A stretch of 64,000 nt of DNA, from assembly GCA_964035545.1 (NCBI GenBank), contig OZ037766.1, positions 1,483,501-1,547,500 of the forward strand, in the 5' to 3' direction. Below are positions 25,827-48,197 of this stretch, piece by piece. The notes below the pieces were generated by a model. It searched no databases and was not told the origin of the DNA. It saw only the letters and a list, made by a program, of their open reading frames with translations. The position numbers and the translations under genes are program-made. The DNA is from Bugula neritina. Taxonomy: Eukaryota > Bryozoa > Gymnolaemata > Cheilostomatida > Bugulidae. Every line of letters starts with the position of its first letter. Position 1 is the first letter of the stretch.

Positions 25827-26647
25827 ATGGAGGCAGAAGTATCAGTAGAAGATATTACTATAAAAGTCCAGAAAGACGCCATTTTCTCTAAAAAGTCAAT
25901 ACACGGAGATCACCGGCATGCTATTAGGTCATTTAGACATTGTATAAAGTTTGTGTTTTGTTTTGAACTGCCAGACTTTTGTCCTGTTTGTGGTAAAGAC
26001 ATGTTGACTAGTGAATTGAAGGTCCCTCCCTTCATATATCCTTCTCCATTCACCATTGAACCCACCTCTGCAATAGCTTTCCTCATAAAACCTTCTCTGG
26101 GAAAGACTTTTCTGTATGACTACAAAGATGGGGACTCATTGCATTGTGGTATACTGGACAGTTACGGACATGTGCATGATTTTGATGAAAAGGGGCTGCA
26201 TTTTAGTTTTCAACGTTGGCTGAACTGTATCTCAATACCAGTAGATGTAAGCCTTCAATCAAACAAGCCAACCATGGATGATGTTAAAGAGGCATGGGCT
26301 CAACAGTGTGCAAGGTAATGCATACTGCAGTTGCCAGTTGTAATGTTGCTTGTTAAATATTGACACTATTGAGTAACCCAACACACTGTATAAAACTAAT
26401 ACATTATGTATTGAGTATATTTAACCTAGCTTATATTGATGTTTGCAGATATGATTCTGAAACTGCCAACTGTTTTACATTTGTGTTGTTCTGCCTCAAG
26501 TCATTTGGCTGCTACAAGCACTCCAGTGAAACTGATTTCCTGACGGAAGTTGTCCTCCCTCACACAGCTAAAGCTGCTAAGTACATTTCATTATATAGAA
26601 GGCTGGTGTCATCTGGTGGCACTTTAGTCAATAGTGATGACATTTGA
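25827..26647 (+). CDS. MKRN2OS: MKRN2 opposite-strand-like protein (MKRN2OS family)
   Basis: Two exons, 25827-26314 and 26449-26647 (stop TGA at 26645-26647), joined in phase, give 228 aa, close to the human family member. The start is the ATG at 25827, preceded by an in-frame TTG. Recognised segments include FDEKGLHFSFQRW, a Cys pair CPVCGKDM, the tract KPSLGKTFLYDY, and the C-terminal AAKYISLYRRLVSSGG, paralleling the human FITLYRAI region. The biochemical role of the family is unknown. It does not lie opposite a makorin gene here, so the name describes homology only. Identity is from memory of the family. Confidence 0.8.
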
Positions 26648-27338
26648 CAACACGTGCTACTTTGTATTACACTAATACGCAGTAGAGTGTTGTGTCTAAT
26701 GGCATGCAGCAGCATGTACTTGTGTTGTGGTGACTAGTCACTAAATTGTGTTATTTTGTAGGCATTTTTTATACCACTCTGTGATAATTTTTACAATCCT
26801 TTTGCTCAATATAACTTTTCCACTTTTGCCTCGACAGTCGACAATGCAATATTAATCCATAAATAACAAGTATTTAATATTTTGCTCGGGGTTGATTTTA
26901 AAAAATTTAACTTATTAGTCAAAAGGATGATAATAAAGTATAATTATAATAAGAATTAAGCATGCCCACAGATATATTTTATGCTATAAAATAAATAGAA
27001 CTATAAATTAATACTTTAAGAAGGGTGGCTACTGCCCCATTCAGAGAGGACAACTCCTACAGTACAGATAATATTTCAGTCACTAGAAACATAAGTTGAG
27101 CAGACGACCTGGCTGTCTAACCCGCTGTAGATTGTCATGCGTTGATCTGTAGCAGATTTTTGCGAATATGATTTAGATTTTCTGTCAAAGTGATGCCACA
27201 ATGTTTTGCCGGACATGCTTTATATCTGAGAAACGGTCGGACAAAACACGGGCGGCACACAGCAGGGCAACCTAAATCATTACACACGAGAATCTGATTA
27301 CAGCGCACACGAAGCGACCATCTACAGCGGGATAGACT
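26648..27338. other. Intergenic region between MKRN2OS and DRC1 3' ends
   Basis: The two genes converge here. Their 3' untranslated regions are expected in this interval, with an aataaa near 26932. Nothing else is recognised. Confidence 0.6.
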
Positions 27339-34824
<7,486 letters not shown>

Positions 34825-35074
34825 CTTGCAAATAGACTAAATACCCTTATACAGTTGCTTGAAATGATAAGCTGTTAGGTTAGTTACGACTTGCAACCAC
34901 TCAGTCGGACTTTTTTTAACCGTTATTATAAACTCTGCACATTAAATCTAATGCATTACATTGATAATCACGGAGTCTGTTGTCATGCGTAGCTAGGCTT
35001 GCTCTTGTTCTCGCAAATCCCGATAGTGTTTCTCTCTGCTGGTTTCCTGTCTCTTTTTTACTAGGCCTGAAGAC
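34825..35074. promoter_or_regulatory. Compact bidirectional promoter of DRC1 and RPL11
   Basis: Only 250 bp separate the start codons of a motile-cilium gene and a ribosomal protein gene. An imperfect X-box-like pair, gttacg-act-tgcaac, lies at 34883-34897; two positions deviate from the RFX consensus. A pyrimidine tract ctctttttt at 35051-35059 is a candidate 5' TOP start of RPL11 mRNA, giving an untranslated leader of about 24 nt, as is usual for ribosomal protein genes. Confidence 0.5.
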
Positions 35075-37385
<2,311 letters not shown>

Positions 37386-39639
37386 ATATAATTTACTTGT
37401 TTTAGTTGTCATGTCATCACAACTTGAAGGCTAAATATAATATGAAAAAAAAATCAAAAATTTCACTGGTTTTCTTTTCACTAATTATATTGAGAATGCA
37501 GTTAAGTTTACAGTTATAAGCATTATCAAAGCAACTCAGTTTCTGTAAAAGTGATGCTATATCTGGGTAATTTTATGTTGTTAAGTATTCAGCAGCAAAT
37601 TAGGGTCAGAAATAGTCTGAAGTTGATGGAAATATAACACTTGGTTTGATACCATCTGCCCATTCCAAATATGGATAAGAAAACCTGATCAAAGATCTTG
37701 CAAAAATAAAGTAGGATCTCTAGCAAAACAGGAATGTAATTTCAAAACAATTCCACTTGGCTTAATCATAAAGCTATCAAATAAACCAATTTCATATAAT
37801 CTCTCGATTAAAAAAATGTAACAATAAAATAGAGTGCTGATAGTTGGATATCTACTCCAACAGTGATGATACAAAATTTATTTTTAATCTATGGTACTGA
37901 AAGGGTTAAAGTTATTACTGAGTCAGGACTACATATATATGGGTGAGGATTATAATGTAACGTGCTGGTCGCATGTAAATAACATACGAATCATATAATG
38001 TTGTGAGAGTGCCAATGTCCTTGGTTGGAAGCTCCATATTCAAAACTGTTGCCTAATAATGATTGTAGGTCTTCTTGTGTGCGAGGTTCTAATATTGGTG
38101 AGCCATGTCCATTAGTAGGTACTGGCATAGAGTTATTTTCTTAATCTCAAGCAGATGCGGCTCACCACTAACAGGAAATATCCCTCTCTCACATTATTAG
38201 GCACGTGGAGTTATCTTCTGCTGCACATCTCGGAATAAATGGACTCATTGTTTCTGACGGAAAAAATCTGGCTTTGCTGTACTTCCCTCAAAAATACATT
38301 CCAAGTTATTCTCACTATTGCGTTGCAGTTGTAGTTCTATTTGTCGCTTCGATGACTTTTGTTGTCACTAGTTATCAATATCAATATGAATATGAAATTG
38401 AATACCAAAAACATAATAATAATCAAAGTCAAACGATCATGATGTTATTCATACTGTCATCCAATTTCACATTGGCATTGTCTAATAATTGTTATACTAA
38501 TAGTAATACTGATAGTGATACTCATTCACATTGTCATTGTGATCACTGATCAGTGATACTGATAGTGATAGTGATTGTATTGCACTATTTCAATTTGTTG
38601 CTAATTTCTAATATAAGTTTCTGTAGTGACTCATTCAGTCATTGTGATTGTAAATGTTTATGTTGGTAAACAACTTAAAATTGATGAAAAACATCGAATA
38701 TCACTATCAGTATCACTATGCAAATCACAAACCTGAGCAATAAATGAATAATAATTACAATTAGTACTACTCTAGTAATTATTACTATGAGTATCTGTAT
38801 GAGTATTTGTATGACTATTAGTATTACTATTAGTATTAGTATGCATATGGCAATTATGATCACTATGAGTATGATTAAGTTCAATATCAACATGATGTAA
38901 CATTGCCCATTGGTGTATAGATTATTTAATTTTATGTAAAAATTCTCATTCTTTCAGTTACTGTGAGTGTGACTATCACATTCACATTGGCGAGATTGGC
39001 CAAGTCCTGTGTGAATGACCATGCCCCTTGATCATTGGTGATGGTTAATTTTCACTGCTCTATAACTTTTGCCTCTTGGATTTGGTTTTTACTTTTAGCA
39101 ACAATAAATTTTAATAAATAATTTCGTGCAGTTTTTAACAAAAAAATTAAGTCTAAAAGTAAAACTAAAAGCAACTTGTTAGTCTCAGACTTATATAAAC
39201 TGTTCCTATTTTAGAATTTATTTGTTTGATATGCCTATCTTTTTGTTGAGTAGATGCAATGATTCAGAAGTTTTCTCAAATGTTTGCTTGAAAAACTAAT
39301 GTTGGCAGGAAACAATAGTCTTTTGGATTGCATCATAACAAGCAAAGCTAGTACGTGGAAAGGACCAAACAAATGCTAGTCTAAAGGTTTTTTTGCTCTG
39401 TTCATAACATTTTTAGGTAACATTTAGTATTTAACTACGTTTATATAAACTTCATCTTGTTGTTGGTAAAATGACTGGCCACTTCGAGGAAATCATTCTT
39501 AGACAATGTTCCTTAAAAGTAGCTAGGGTATAGTAAACTAAGCTGCACAGTTACTGGTTGTGTAGAAAGAGAAACTGTGAGCTTAGTTTATTTACACTGA
39601 GTCTTTTTTACAGCCAGGAAGTTGCTTTAACCAATCAGA
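37386..39639. other. Intergenic region with simple-repeat islands
   Basis: RPL11 3' flank. No gene was recognised. At 38480-38580 and 38700-38890 there are mosaics of ctgatagtgata-like and atgagtatcagt-like words. The isoleucine-rich open frame on the minus strand there is an artefact. Confidence 0.6.
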
Positions 39640-42600
39640 ATGAATTACAGTGACTCAGACTCCGACTTGTCTCTCAATGAATCTGACCTTGAAATCGAAC
39701 TCGACACGCCATTACACAGCAAAAGTCAGTATTACAATGTATATGCTGACACAGATATAATGTCTGATTCATGATTTATGGTTTTAACTTTTCAATTGGT
39801 TTATTTTTAAAAATTTCAAATAAGACTTAATTCTTATAAATCCAAAATTTCTTTTAAAAAATTTGAAGAAATAAAACAAGCTTAAAGGTGCTACCTAGAA
39901 TTTTTTAGCTCAATTTCATGTAGTGTTTATATATCTTGAACTTTGATTAATATTTTCTGATGAAAATTAATTCAATAAATAAAAATTTAAAACTCTGAAA
40001 ACTCCAGTATGTAGAATCAGGTGTGTTTAAACAGGTCCAGTCGCCCAGCCTGTTCGAGAGTCACTCGTCAATGGAGACCTCCCCAATAGTCTGCACTGTA
40101 ATTCTTCACTTCCTGTTGGGCGTGGAGTTCATCCCGAGTCACATGATATGGCTAGTCCGCGGCAGCCTGCAGAACCGCAAGTTTTATATAAAAATCATTG
40201 TGATGGATGTTTCATTTTCATATGTTGGTTAACATTTGAAACTAGCTGGTTCTATTTGAACTGATGTTTACTTATGAATTTGACTATAAGAGTTTGACTA
40301 TACTACGAGTTTGACTGTGCTTTTAGTTTGACTCTAGTGTGAGTTTACTCAACGTTTTCTTTAAATTTAATTTTGCAAATCAACCCAGCGAATGGTTTCA
40401 AAGCTTTCACTGAGTTACCATTTTCACTATTATTTATACAGATATTATGTTTTGAGAATCGTTTAATACTCATATGTTTTATTTACGCTTTTTAATTTAA
40501 TTCTCAGTATTTTACTTAGTATGGTGACACGATTTATTCAATCATGCAGGGTGTAGCTAGTGATTTGTTGCTCTAGTGCGGTGTCCTGGTTTTATATTTA
40601 GGTTGGGACGTCTGTGGGCTGCCCATCTTGTACTACCTGCATAGTTACTTCAGTATACATTGCTATTTCAAGAGTAGTTCCCATCTCTTTTGTTCAACCA
40701 TGAAATTAGCTGTAGAATACAACTATAGTAGTTCATTCTATTTTAAATGTTTTTTTTTTATAAAAGTAGCTGTTTTCAGTTGCTAACTATGAAATACAAA
40801 CCTCTAGACTAAAGAATTCACAAAAGTAATGCTAGTCATTGCAGTTTCTAAATCTGGTAACTTTAGTATTAACTCTTAAGCTGTGCGCCTCATAATAATG
40901 AGCATTTTTGGAGTTGCCTACTTTCTATGAAACCTAAAAGAATACTTGAGCGCTGTGCCCTGCCTATTACTCCAGCATGTGATCCCCAAATAAATAATAG
41001 CTCAACTCTGGTTATATTTTCAACTCAGAGAAATCCTGCAACAAGCAGGAAAAATAACTGCATTTCTAACGAATGATTGTTTTCAGGAAAAAAGTTTACC
41101 GTGATTTAAAAATTTAGAAAAGTGAATTTATACCTCCACAAGTTGTTTTAAAAAGTCTGGCCATGCAGACAGCACATTATAGTAAAGGTCTAAGTTCACA
41201 TCCTGTCCAGTATTGAGTGCAGGAAATTCACAATATATACTAAATTACAGTCACGTGACAGATATTGGTTAGAGCTTTGTTTACAGTAATGTACGTCAGT
41301 TGCCTCTGCAGACAGCAAAAAATCACTTGATGCTGGGTGAATAATTTTTAATCAAGTTTTGGTTCATAAGCAGTGTCACACTCAGTTGTGTCACAACTAA
41401 AAGCTAACTATGACTAACTACTACGACTTTTGTTAGAGTGTCATAACCTTGAATAAAAACAGACAGTCTACCAAATAATAAATTTTGTGTTGAGCTGTCT
41501 TCTAGCGTTTCCAGTCACTTTTATGCACACTGGTCATTATTCCTTGAGTATGTTTTACCAAGTTTCCAGTCATTTTAGTTACTCTGAATAGTTTGAATAT
41601 GAAGTCAATTCGTGATTGAATAAAAACTATAGATTGTCAAAGTTTAAGAAAAGCTTATATATTAGTTGCCATGAAATGTTGTACAAGGAATGTTAAAGTC
41701 GGGTCTCTTTGCACCTATAAACCTGTTCTAATCCTCCCTACAATTTACGACGTTACTACAACAAACCTAAGTTGACTGCCACAGCCACCTACTTGACTTA
41801 CATCAAGTACTTCCCAGTCTAACTTACACTTGTGACTTACCTTTTAGTCATATTGTTCAATAACGCCTTTCCAATCTTGCAGGGAGTCTGGCGAAGTCCA
41901 ACTGACAAATGACCCAGCTGAAGTATGTTCACTGTAAGTATCTTTGCAAATTTCTTCTCATCAAAAATTCCAAAATCTGTAAAAATGTATCCTTCATTAC
42001 TAAGAGGGGAATAATTTTGGGAATTCCCACTGTCAAATTTCCCAGGAAAAACTTTTTCATTCCTAGTATATAAAGCACGCATTACGTTGAGGCACTCATT
42101 TCATTAATCATTGTGAACGTATGTGCCTGTAATACTCAATGACAGGTCTCTTGCTGGCTTATGCTGTAAACTATACAGTGATGTGAGTATACTACTACTA
42201 CTTGAGACTTGGTAGATATTTATATTGTATTCCTCAGTGTTTCTAGTCAGTGTAGGAGATTTGTAATGATATTTAGATTGTTATATTTTACTTTGTTTTC
42301 AATGTTGCTAAGTTGTGTTGCATAAAGTCTCATGTTGTTTTCAATCATTTAAATTGTGTCGTTTATTTTTAGGGGAAGTAATTTGGAAAAAGACTTTCTC
42401 CGTAAGTTTTCTATTTTGAAGGATCTTTAATCTGCAAGTAGCTGAGACTTTTACTTTTAGTAATTGAATTGAAAATCCATCAATGTTTTACATGTGTTGA
42501 CTACATTACTTGTTCAACTAAATGCGGTGGCTTCAATTTTGGATTTTAATTTAGCTATTTTCTGATAATGAACAAGTGGTAAAGTACAATGGTTCAAGGA

Positions 42601-45600
42601 TCAACCAATCAAAGATGTTAATAAATTACAAACTCATATTTTACTGACTGGAGTGTGAAATGGCAGTTTTATAGGTTTAATGCTGCCAGTACTCTACAAC
42701 TGCTGCCCTTTCTTTTAAACGTGAAAGTTCTCTAATTCACACAGATTCCCTTCCCTGTCCTTGAAACTGTTATTCTGTAAATTACTCTGAATCATCTAGG
42801 ATGTTTACTAAACCCATTCAAAGCCACTCTCTTGTTGCACCACACTGGCCTATGTTATGTGCTAGTGCCTAGGTAGATAGTGGTAGTGTTCCAGTACTAG
42901 AGTTATCACAGCCTGTGAAGACATGGTTTTATAATATATCAGCAGACCTAAGACTAAGCCGTGCTGTTCTTGTTTCTATAGCTTCTACATTACACAGCGT
43001 CTTGATAGCAAGTTACCCTTAGGCGAGTTGAGGAAATGAACCTGATTGGAAAAAGTCAAAAGGGGAATTCCCTACTTAGCAATTCTTGTTAAGTAAATAT
43101 TGTTGACTGGTGTATTGTTTACTTGTTTGCTTGTAAGCAGCCAACTTCTCATGGTGCCATGCGGTTCTCTCATTCTATTGGTCAATGTGTTTATTTATGT
43201 CTCCACCGTGTTGATAGAAGCTCGGTACAAACGCACTTAATGTGCACTAAGCATTCGACCAGCCAATCGTATTCAGTTTCTCCCGCTTTCACCGCACATA
43301 TTTCTCTGCACCTTGTAGCTCCCCCACCGTATGATTCCGTAAAGTCTGAGTCGAGGCCTGTACCACCTCAAAGCACACCCACCCTCACTACAAACTCTGC
43401 TGAAGCTCAAAGACCACAGGCTGCGGTGACTGGGCATGCTCAGAGGAGGTCTGCTAACAGAAACTCTCAGACTAGACGTAGAGGAGAGGGCCGAGTCGCT
43501 GGGGTTACTGCGGCCACGCAGACCTCAGTAGGTCAGGGGGCGGAGTCACCCTGCCCTGTCTCGGGCGAGAGCTGGGTCAAACGTCCAGCAGACAGACTTT
43601 GTGTTAATCTGCCTTCTGGAGAGCCTGCCGGTGTGAAGGTCAAGGACAAACAGCCTCCTTCTGAGAAGACAGACAGACGGAGCAACCGACACCGCTCAAG
43701 TACCTCAAGTAACAGCTCAAGTAGCTCAAGTAAAGGCTCAAGTAGTTCAAGTACATCTAGTCTAAACTCGAATCAACCCAATGCTCTCCTGTCTGCCAGC
43801 TCAACCAACGGCTCTAGATCTCCCAACTTAGGGGTGAGTCACACTGAATCTACTATTTCCTCTCTCTGTCAACTGGATTCATTTGCCACTCCATGGATTT
43901 TACATCCAAACCTCATGTTTCTCTCACCATCATCTTAGAGTAACAGGAAACTTGTAATCTAGTTGCTGATTGGCTGACAGTCTGTTTTTGTAAATGTAAG
44001 AGTTGTGACACTCTTCTCAATAATATTGTATTTCCTTAGAGCTCAATGCATTTCCCTAACAGCAATATCTCTGTTAGCTGACGGTGTATAATGTAGAGAT
44101 TGTAGATGTTAGTGTAGAATATGTAGATTGTAGATGTTAGTGTAGAATATATAGATTGTAGATGTTAGTGTAGAATATATAGATTGTAGATGTTAGTGTA
44201 GAATATATAGATTGTAGATGTTAGTGTAGAATATATAGATTGTAGATGTTAGTGTAGAATATATAGATTGTAGATGTTAGTGTAGAATATATAGATTGCA
44301 GATGTTAGTGTAGAATATATAGATTGTAGATGTTAGTGTAGAATATATAGATTGCAGATGTTAGTGTAGAATATATAGATTGTAGATGTTAGTGTAGAAT
44401 ATAGAGATCATAGTTGGCCTGATTGTGCACACTCGTATCTGATTGTAGAGTGAATTCAGTGGCCGAGTGAACAGCGAAGGAAGTGTGGAATATAATGTTA
44501 ACCTTGACCCCAAGAGATCCTCGACACATACCTCCACGGGACTAGGTTAGTGTTTACTGACTACAGTGTCTATGCAGTTAACCTACAGCAAGTTATAGGA
44601 GTTGTCATCTCGTAACGCTGTTAGACTAGAGCAAATAAAGGAAGTTTTGGTGGTAGATTTACCTTTGCATGACCTCACATTTCAAATTAAATATTGTTTG
44701 ACATGGAGTAAAGTAATTTATACTACAAAGTAGATATCATCGTGCATGCTATATATGTATTATGTATCAACTGTATCCAATATTTCCTCTTCCTCGTGTC
44801 TACCAGCATTTGATGAGTCATCGCATTGTTATACTTAGGAGTTGCATTCTCACCCTGGGTATATCCAAGCTACGAGTTCCTATTATATAGTGGCTGCTCT
44901 AACTGCAGTATATCAGTATATTGGTATATATATATATTAGTATATTGGTATATATATCAGTATATTGGTATATATATATATATCAGTATATTGGTATATA
45001 TATATTAGTATATTGGTATATATATTAGTATATTGGTATATATATCAGTATATTGGTATATATATTAGTATATTGGTATATATATTAGTATATTGGTATA
45101 TATATTAGTATATTGGTATATATATTAGTATATTGGTATATATATTAGTATATTGGTATATATATATATTAGTATATTGGTATATATATATTAGTATATT
45201 AGTATATATATTAGTATATTGGTATATATATCAGTATATTGGTATATATATTAGTATATTGGTATATATATCAGTATATTGGTATATATATTAGTATATT
45301 GGTATACCCATGTATGTGTATATATAATACATGCCGCAGTATGTTGGTATATATAATATTGATTGGAGTGGCTGATCATAGTAGTGGAACTAATTTGTTT
45401 ACCGACTCTAGATTCACTTCCTCCCAACACTTGACTTCTCTGTTCACCATAGCCTCAGTTCTAGACACTTGTTTTGAGGGACGGCTCTCGCTTGTTTCCT
45501 ACTTTTATCTGTAATAGTAAACTTACTCCATACTATTAGTAGATAGATAGTATTATATGAATTTATACAATATTTTAGAGCTATCTAGGTTAATTATAAT

Positions 45601-46533
45601 AGATTAAACTCAAATATGAATATATGATATTATAAGCTTTCTAGAATTTAGATTATTGCTCAAGTCATTTGTTAGCTCAAGTCATTGGTTAGTTTAGGTC
45701 GTTTTGTCAAGTGGTTCCACTTAAATCATGTCACACGTATTTTTCTCAATTTCTTTTATTAATGTGTTTTATAACTTCTCTTTTTATTTCTCCGAACCTC
45801 CGCCTTGCACTAAGATGGTTTCTCTGAATAAACATGGCCAACAGTTCAATTGTGTTTCTGGCTAATGATGTTTTGACTATAATATTTCAGGTGGAAACAG
45901 AGTAATAATAAACAATAACATAAACATTGGCCAAGGTCAAGTGCCGGTCATTCACACTCACAGGAAGTCCTCTTCCAAGCACAGCAAAATCCAAATACCT
46001 GCCAAAGGTGAGTTATCCTCCCTCTAGCAGCTCATCTCCGCTCTTTATTATTCAATCAATCTTTTGGTCATGAAAAGAACGTTATTTTGGATGTTTTTGA
46101 TTCTTTTAATAATGTTGAAATCATATGAGATTGTTCAATTTTCTTTTCTATTCAACTCTCAGAAAATGCATTAGGTTCTGGATTAGTTGATTATGAGACT
46201 GGTGTTGGGAAATAGCTGGGATATGTTGTAGATTCTAAGAGACGCATCACCATAGAAGACATTGAAATACTGAGTCGTCTGCTGGGTGACTCGTGGATGA
46301 GGGTGGGACGATCTATCGGCGTTGAGAAAGGTGAACTCGAAAATATTAGATACCAGTTTGAGCGGGAGAGAGACCAAAGGGAAATGACACGACAGATGCT
46401 GAATAAATGGAAGGCTATATATGGCCGCAATGCTACTATAAACTATATAATCAGCGCTCTTACAGACGAGCATTTCAGACTTTACGAGGTCGCGGCAAAA
46501 CTGCCTTGTGATAGGCAGTCTCACGCGAGTTAA
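39640..46533 (+). CDS. RHIM-like motif plus C-terminal death domain protein
   Basis: Putative signalling adaptor. Exons: 39640-39724, 40035-40227, 41883-41933, 42373-42401, 43319-43833, 44449-44545, 45891-46007 and 46232-46533 (stop TAA). The last four are well supported; exons 2-4 were joined mainly because their phases agree (an alternative exon 2 end at 40180 breaks phase). The provisional length is 462 aa. The N-terminus is acidic and Ser/Asp-rich. Exon 5 starts with a PPPY WW-binding motif and ends in a serine-rich tract. Exon 7 carries NRVIINNNINIGQGQVPVI, resembling the RHIM amyloid core. Exon 8 encodes a death domain (LSRLLGDSWMRVGRSIG, MLNKWKAIYGRNATINYI). The arrangement recalls IMD and the C-terminal half of RIPK1. 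An AATAAA lies at 47130-47135. Confidence 0.72.
44090..44405. repeat. 28-bp minisatellite upstream of exon 6 of the death-domain gene
   Basis: About 11 copies of a 28-bp unit (gatgttagtgtagaatatat plus agattgta), ending about 40 bp before the acceptor at 44448. Confidence 0.92.
44905..45310. repeat. AT-rich 20-bp minisatellite in the death-domain gene
   Basis: About 20 copies of agtatattggtatatatatt with length variation in the TA run, in the intron before the RHIM-like exon. Confidence 0.92.
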
Positions 46534-46544
46534 TGTAACTGTGA

Positions 46545-46900
46545 CTCAACTGTGTCATATGGTCAGTTGTATAGCTGACACCTTGTCATATGATCAGTTG
46601 TATAGCTGACACCTTGTGCTATGGTCAGTTGTATAGCTGACACCTTCTGCTATGGTTAGTTGTATAGCTGACACCTTGTGCTATGGTTAGTTGTATAGCT
46701 GACACTTTGTTATATGGTTAGTTGTATAGCTGACACTGTCATATGGTCAGTTGTATAGCTGACACCTTGTCATATGGTTAGTTGTATAGCTGACACCTTG
46801 TGCTATGGTTAGTTGTATAGCTGATACCTTGTGCTATGCTCAGTTGTATACCTGATACCTTGTGCTATGGTCAGTTGTGTAGTTGATACCTTGTGTTTAG
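46545..46900. repeat. 31-bp minisatellite after the death-domain stop codon
   Basis: About 11 copies of a 31-bp unit (ggtcagttgtatagctgaca plus ccttgtcatat), beginning about 12 bp after the stop and so likely within the 3' untranslated region. Copies contain short inverted words (cagttgtatagctg). Confidence 0.9.
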
Positions 46901-47206
46901 CTGACATATTTCAAGTTACTCTCAAATGTATAGATAATATATAATACTACTGCCAACTGTGTGCACACATGAATTATAAACACTTATTTTGTTGGCAATG
47001 TCATTTTAATCACAATTCTATGAGTTGTCATGTCTTTTATTTTCTATCAAACTTTTATTTTTAAGTTTTTGTTAAAAGCAGCAAATAGCTTTTTAAATAT
47101 ATTTGTGCCCTTCTATACATTACTTTTTTAATAAAATAAACTTGAAACCATTAAAAACATTCATCTTTAAATTAAAAGCATTTAAATAAGTTGTAATTGC
47201 CTAGAG

Positions 47207-48189
47207 CAGTGGTTCCCAATCTTTTTCATACCATTCTCCTGTTCATAAACCCATAAAGCCCACTATTAATTTTACCTCTATCAAAAGTGAAATTTATATG
47301 ACTGACATAATGTATAATACAAGTATATATTTGTTTATTATATAAGATTGTAATAATTATAGTATGCATGTATAAAACATGAAGCAGTTCGATTGTTAAT
47401 GTTATGGTTGCAGCTGAGGATTTTTTCCCAACTTGCTTAAATCTGACTCTGTTTTTGACCAGCACTTTACAGGTCACTTTACAGGTTAAGGCAGTTTCTC
47501 TTCTTCATATTAGTTGCAATCCTACTGATATGACATTACAATTTTTAGTGCTTTGATTTGGGTGTGTGGGTAGAGTTTGTAGAAACACTGAATTCATTAA
47601 ATTATCCTTCACTGTTAACCATCTTAATGTCAAATCTTCAGTAACAATTTTTTTGAAAGTAGCTCTGGAAAATACCAATAAAAATATGTTAGGAGATCCA
47701 CAGAAGTGTTTTTTGAAAGAGAATCTGGAACAGGTTCTTTTCCTAATAATTTAATGAGTGCAAGGAAATTGTTGATATAGACTTGTGTCTGTCACAACTT
47801 CAGTTTAGCTTTGAAAGCATTGATAACGCTATGAAAAGCAATGATGTGATGACTACACTCACGCAGCAAATATATTTGCTAGGTATGCAGTATATATTTC
47901 ATAGAAATGAACTTGCATTGCTACTGCAAGTTCCTGTTCTTTATCTCCATTCCCAGTAGCACAGGTAGCAGTCTGGTAGAAGGATTCTCAGACACATGCA
48001 TGTAGAAGTGTATAGGCTTATATTACAAAGTGTAGTGTGGATAAATAAATGAATTAAGATAGAAGCATTGTATATATAACGCATGCACTGTAACTATTGG
48101 GAAAAAGAAAAAGCTCAAAAAGAAAAACCCCTTAAAAAGGCCAAATTCCCCTTAAGAAGGGGGATTCCCTTCCACGTTGGGAACCACTG
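47207..48189. mobile_element. hAT-type DNA transposon (non-autonomous or decayed)
   Basis: A 983-bp element with terminal inverted repeats: left cagtggttcccaat, right ttgggaaccactg. It is flanked by a perfect 8-bp target duplication gcctagag at 47199-47206 and 48190-48197. CAGTG-type ends with an 8-bp duplication are diagnostic of the hAT superfamily. The only notable open frame inside (47566-47754) was not recognisable as transposase, so the element is probably internally deleted or degenerate. Confidence 0.92.
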
Positions 48190-48197
48190 GCCTAGAG

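Noticed and set aside
38205-38893. 114-codon and 72-codon frames
   Set aside because: Composition follows simple-repeat islands (poly-Ile, Asn/Tyr/Ser runs); no splice or homology support.
47566-47754. hAT transposase fragment
   Set aside because: The 62-codon frame inside the element has no recognisable transposase motif.
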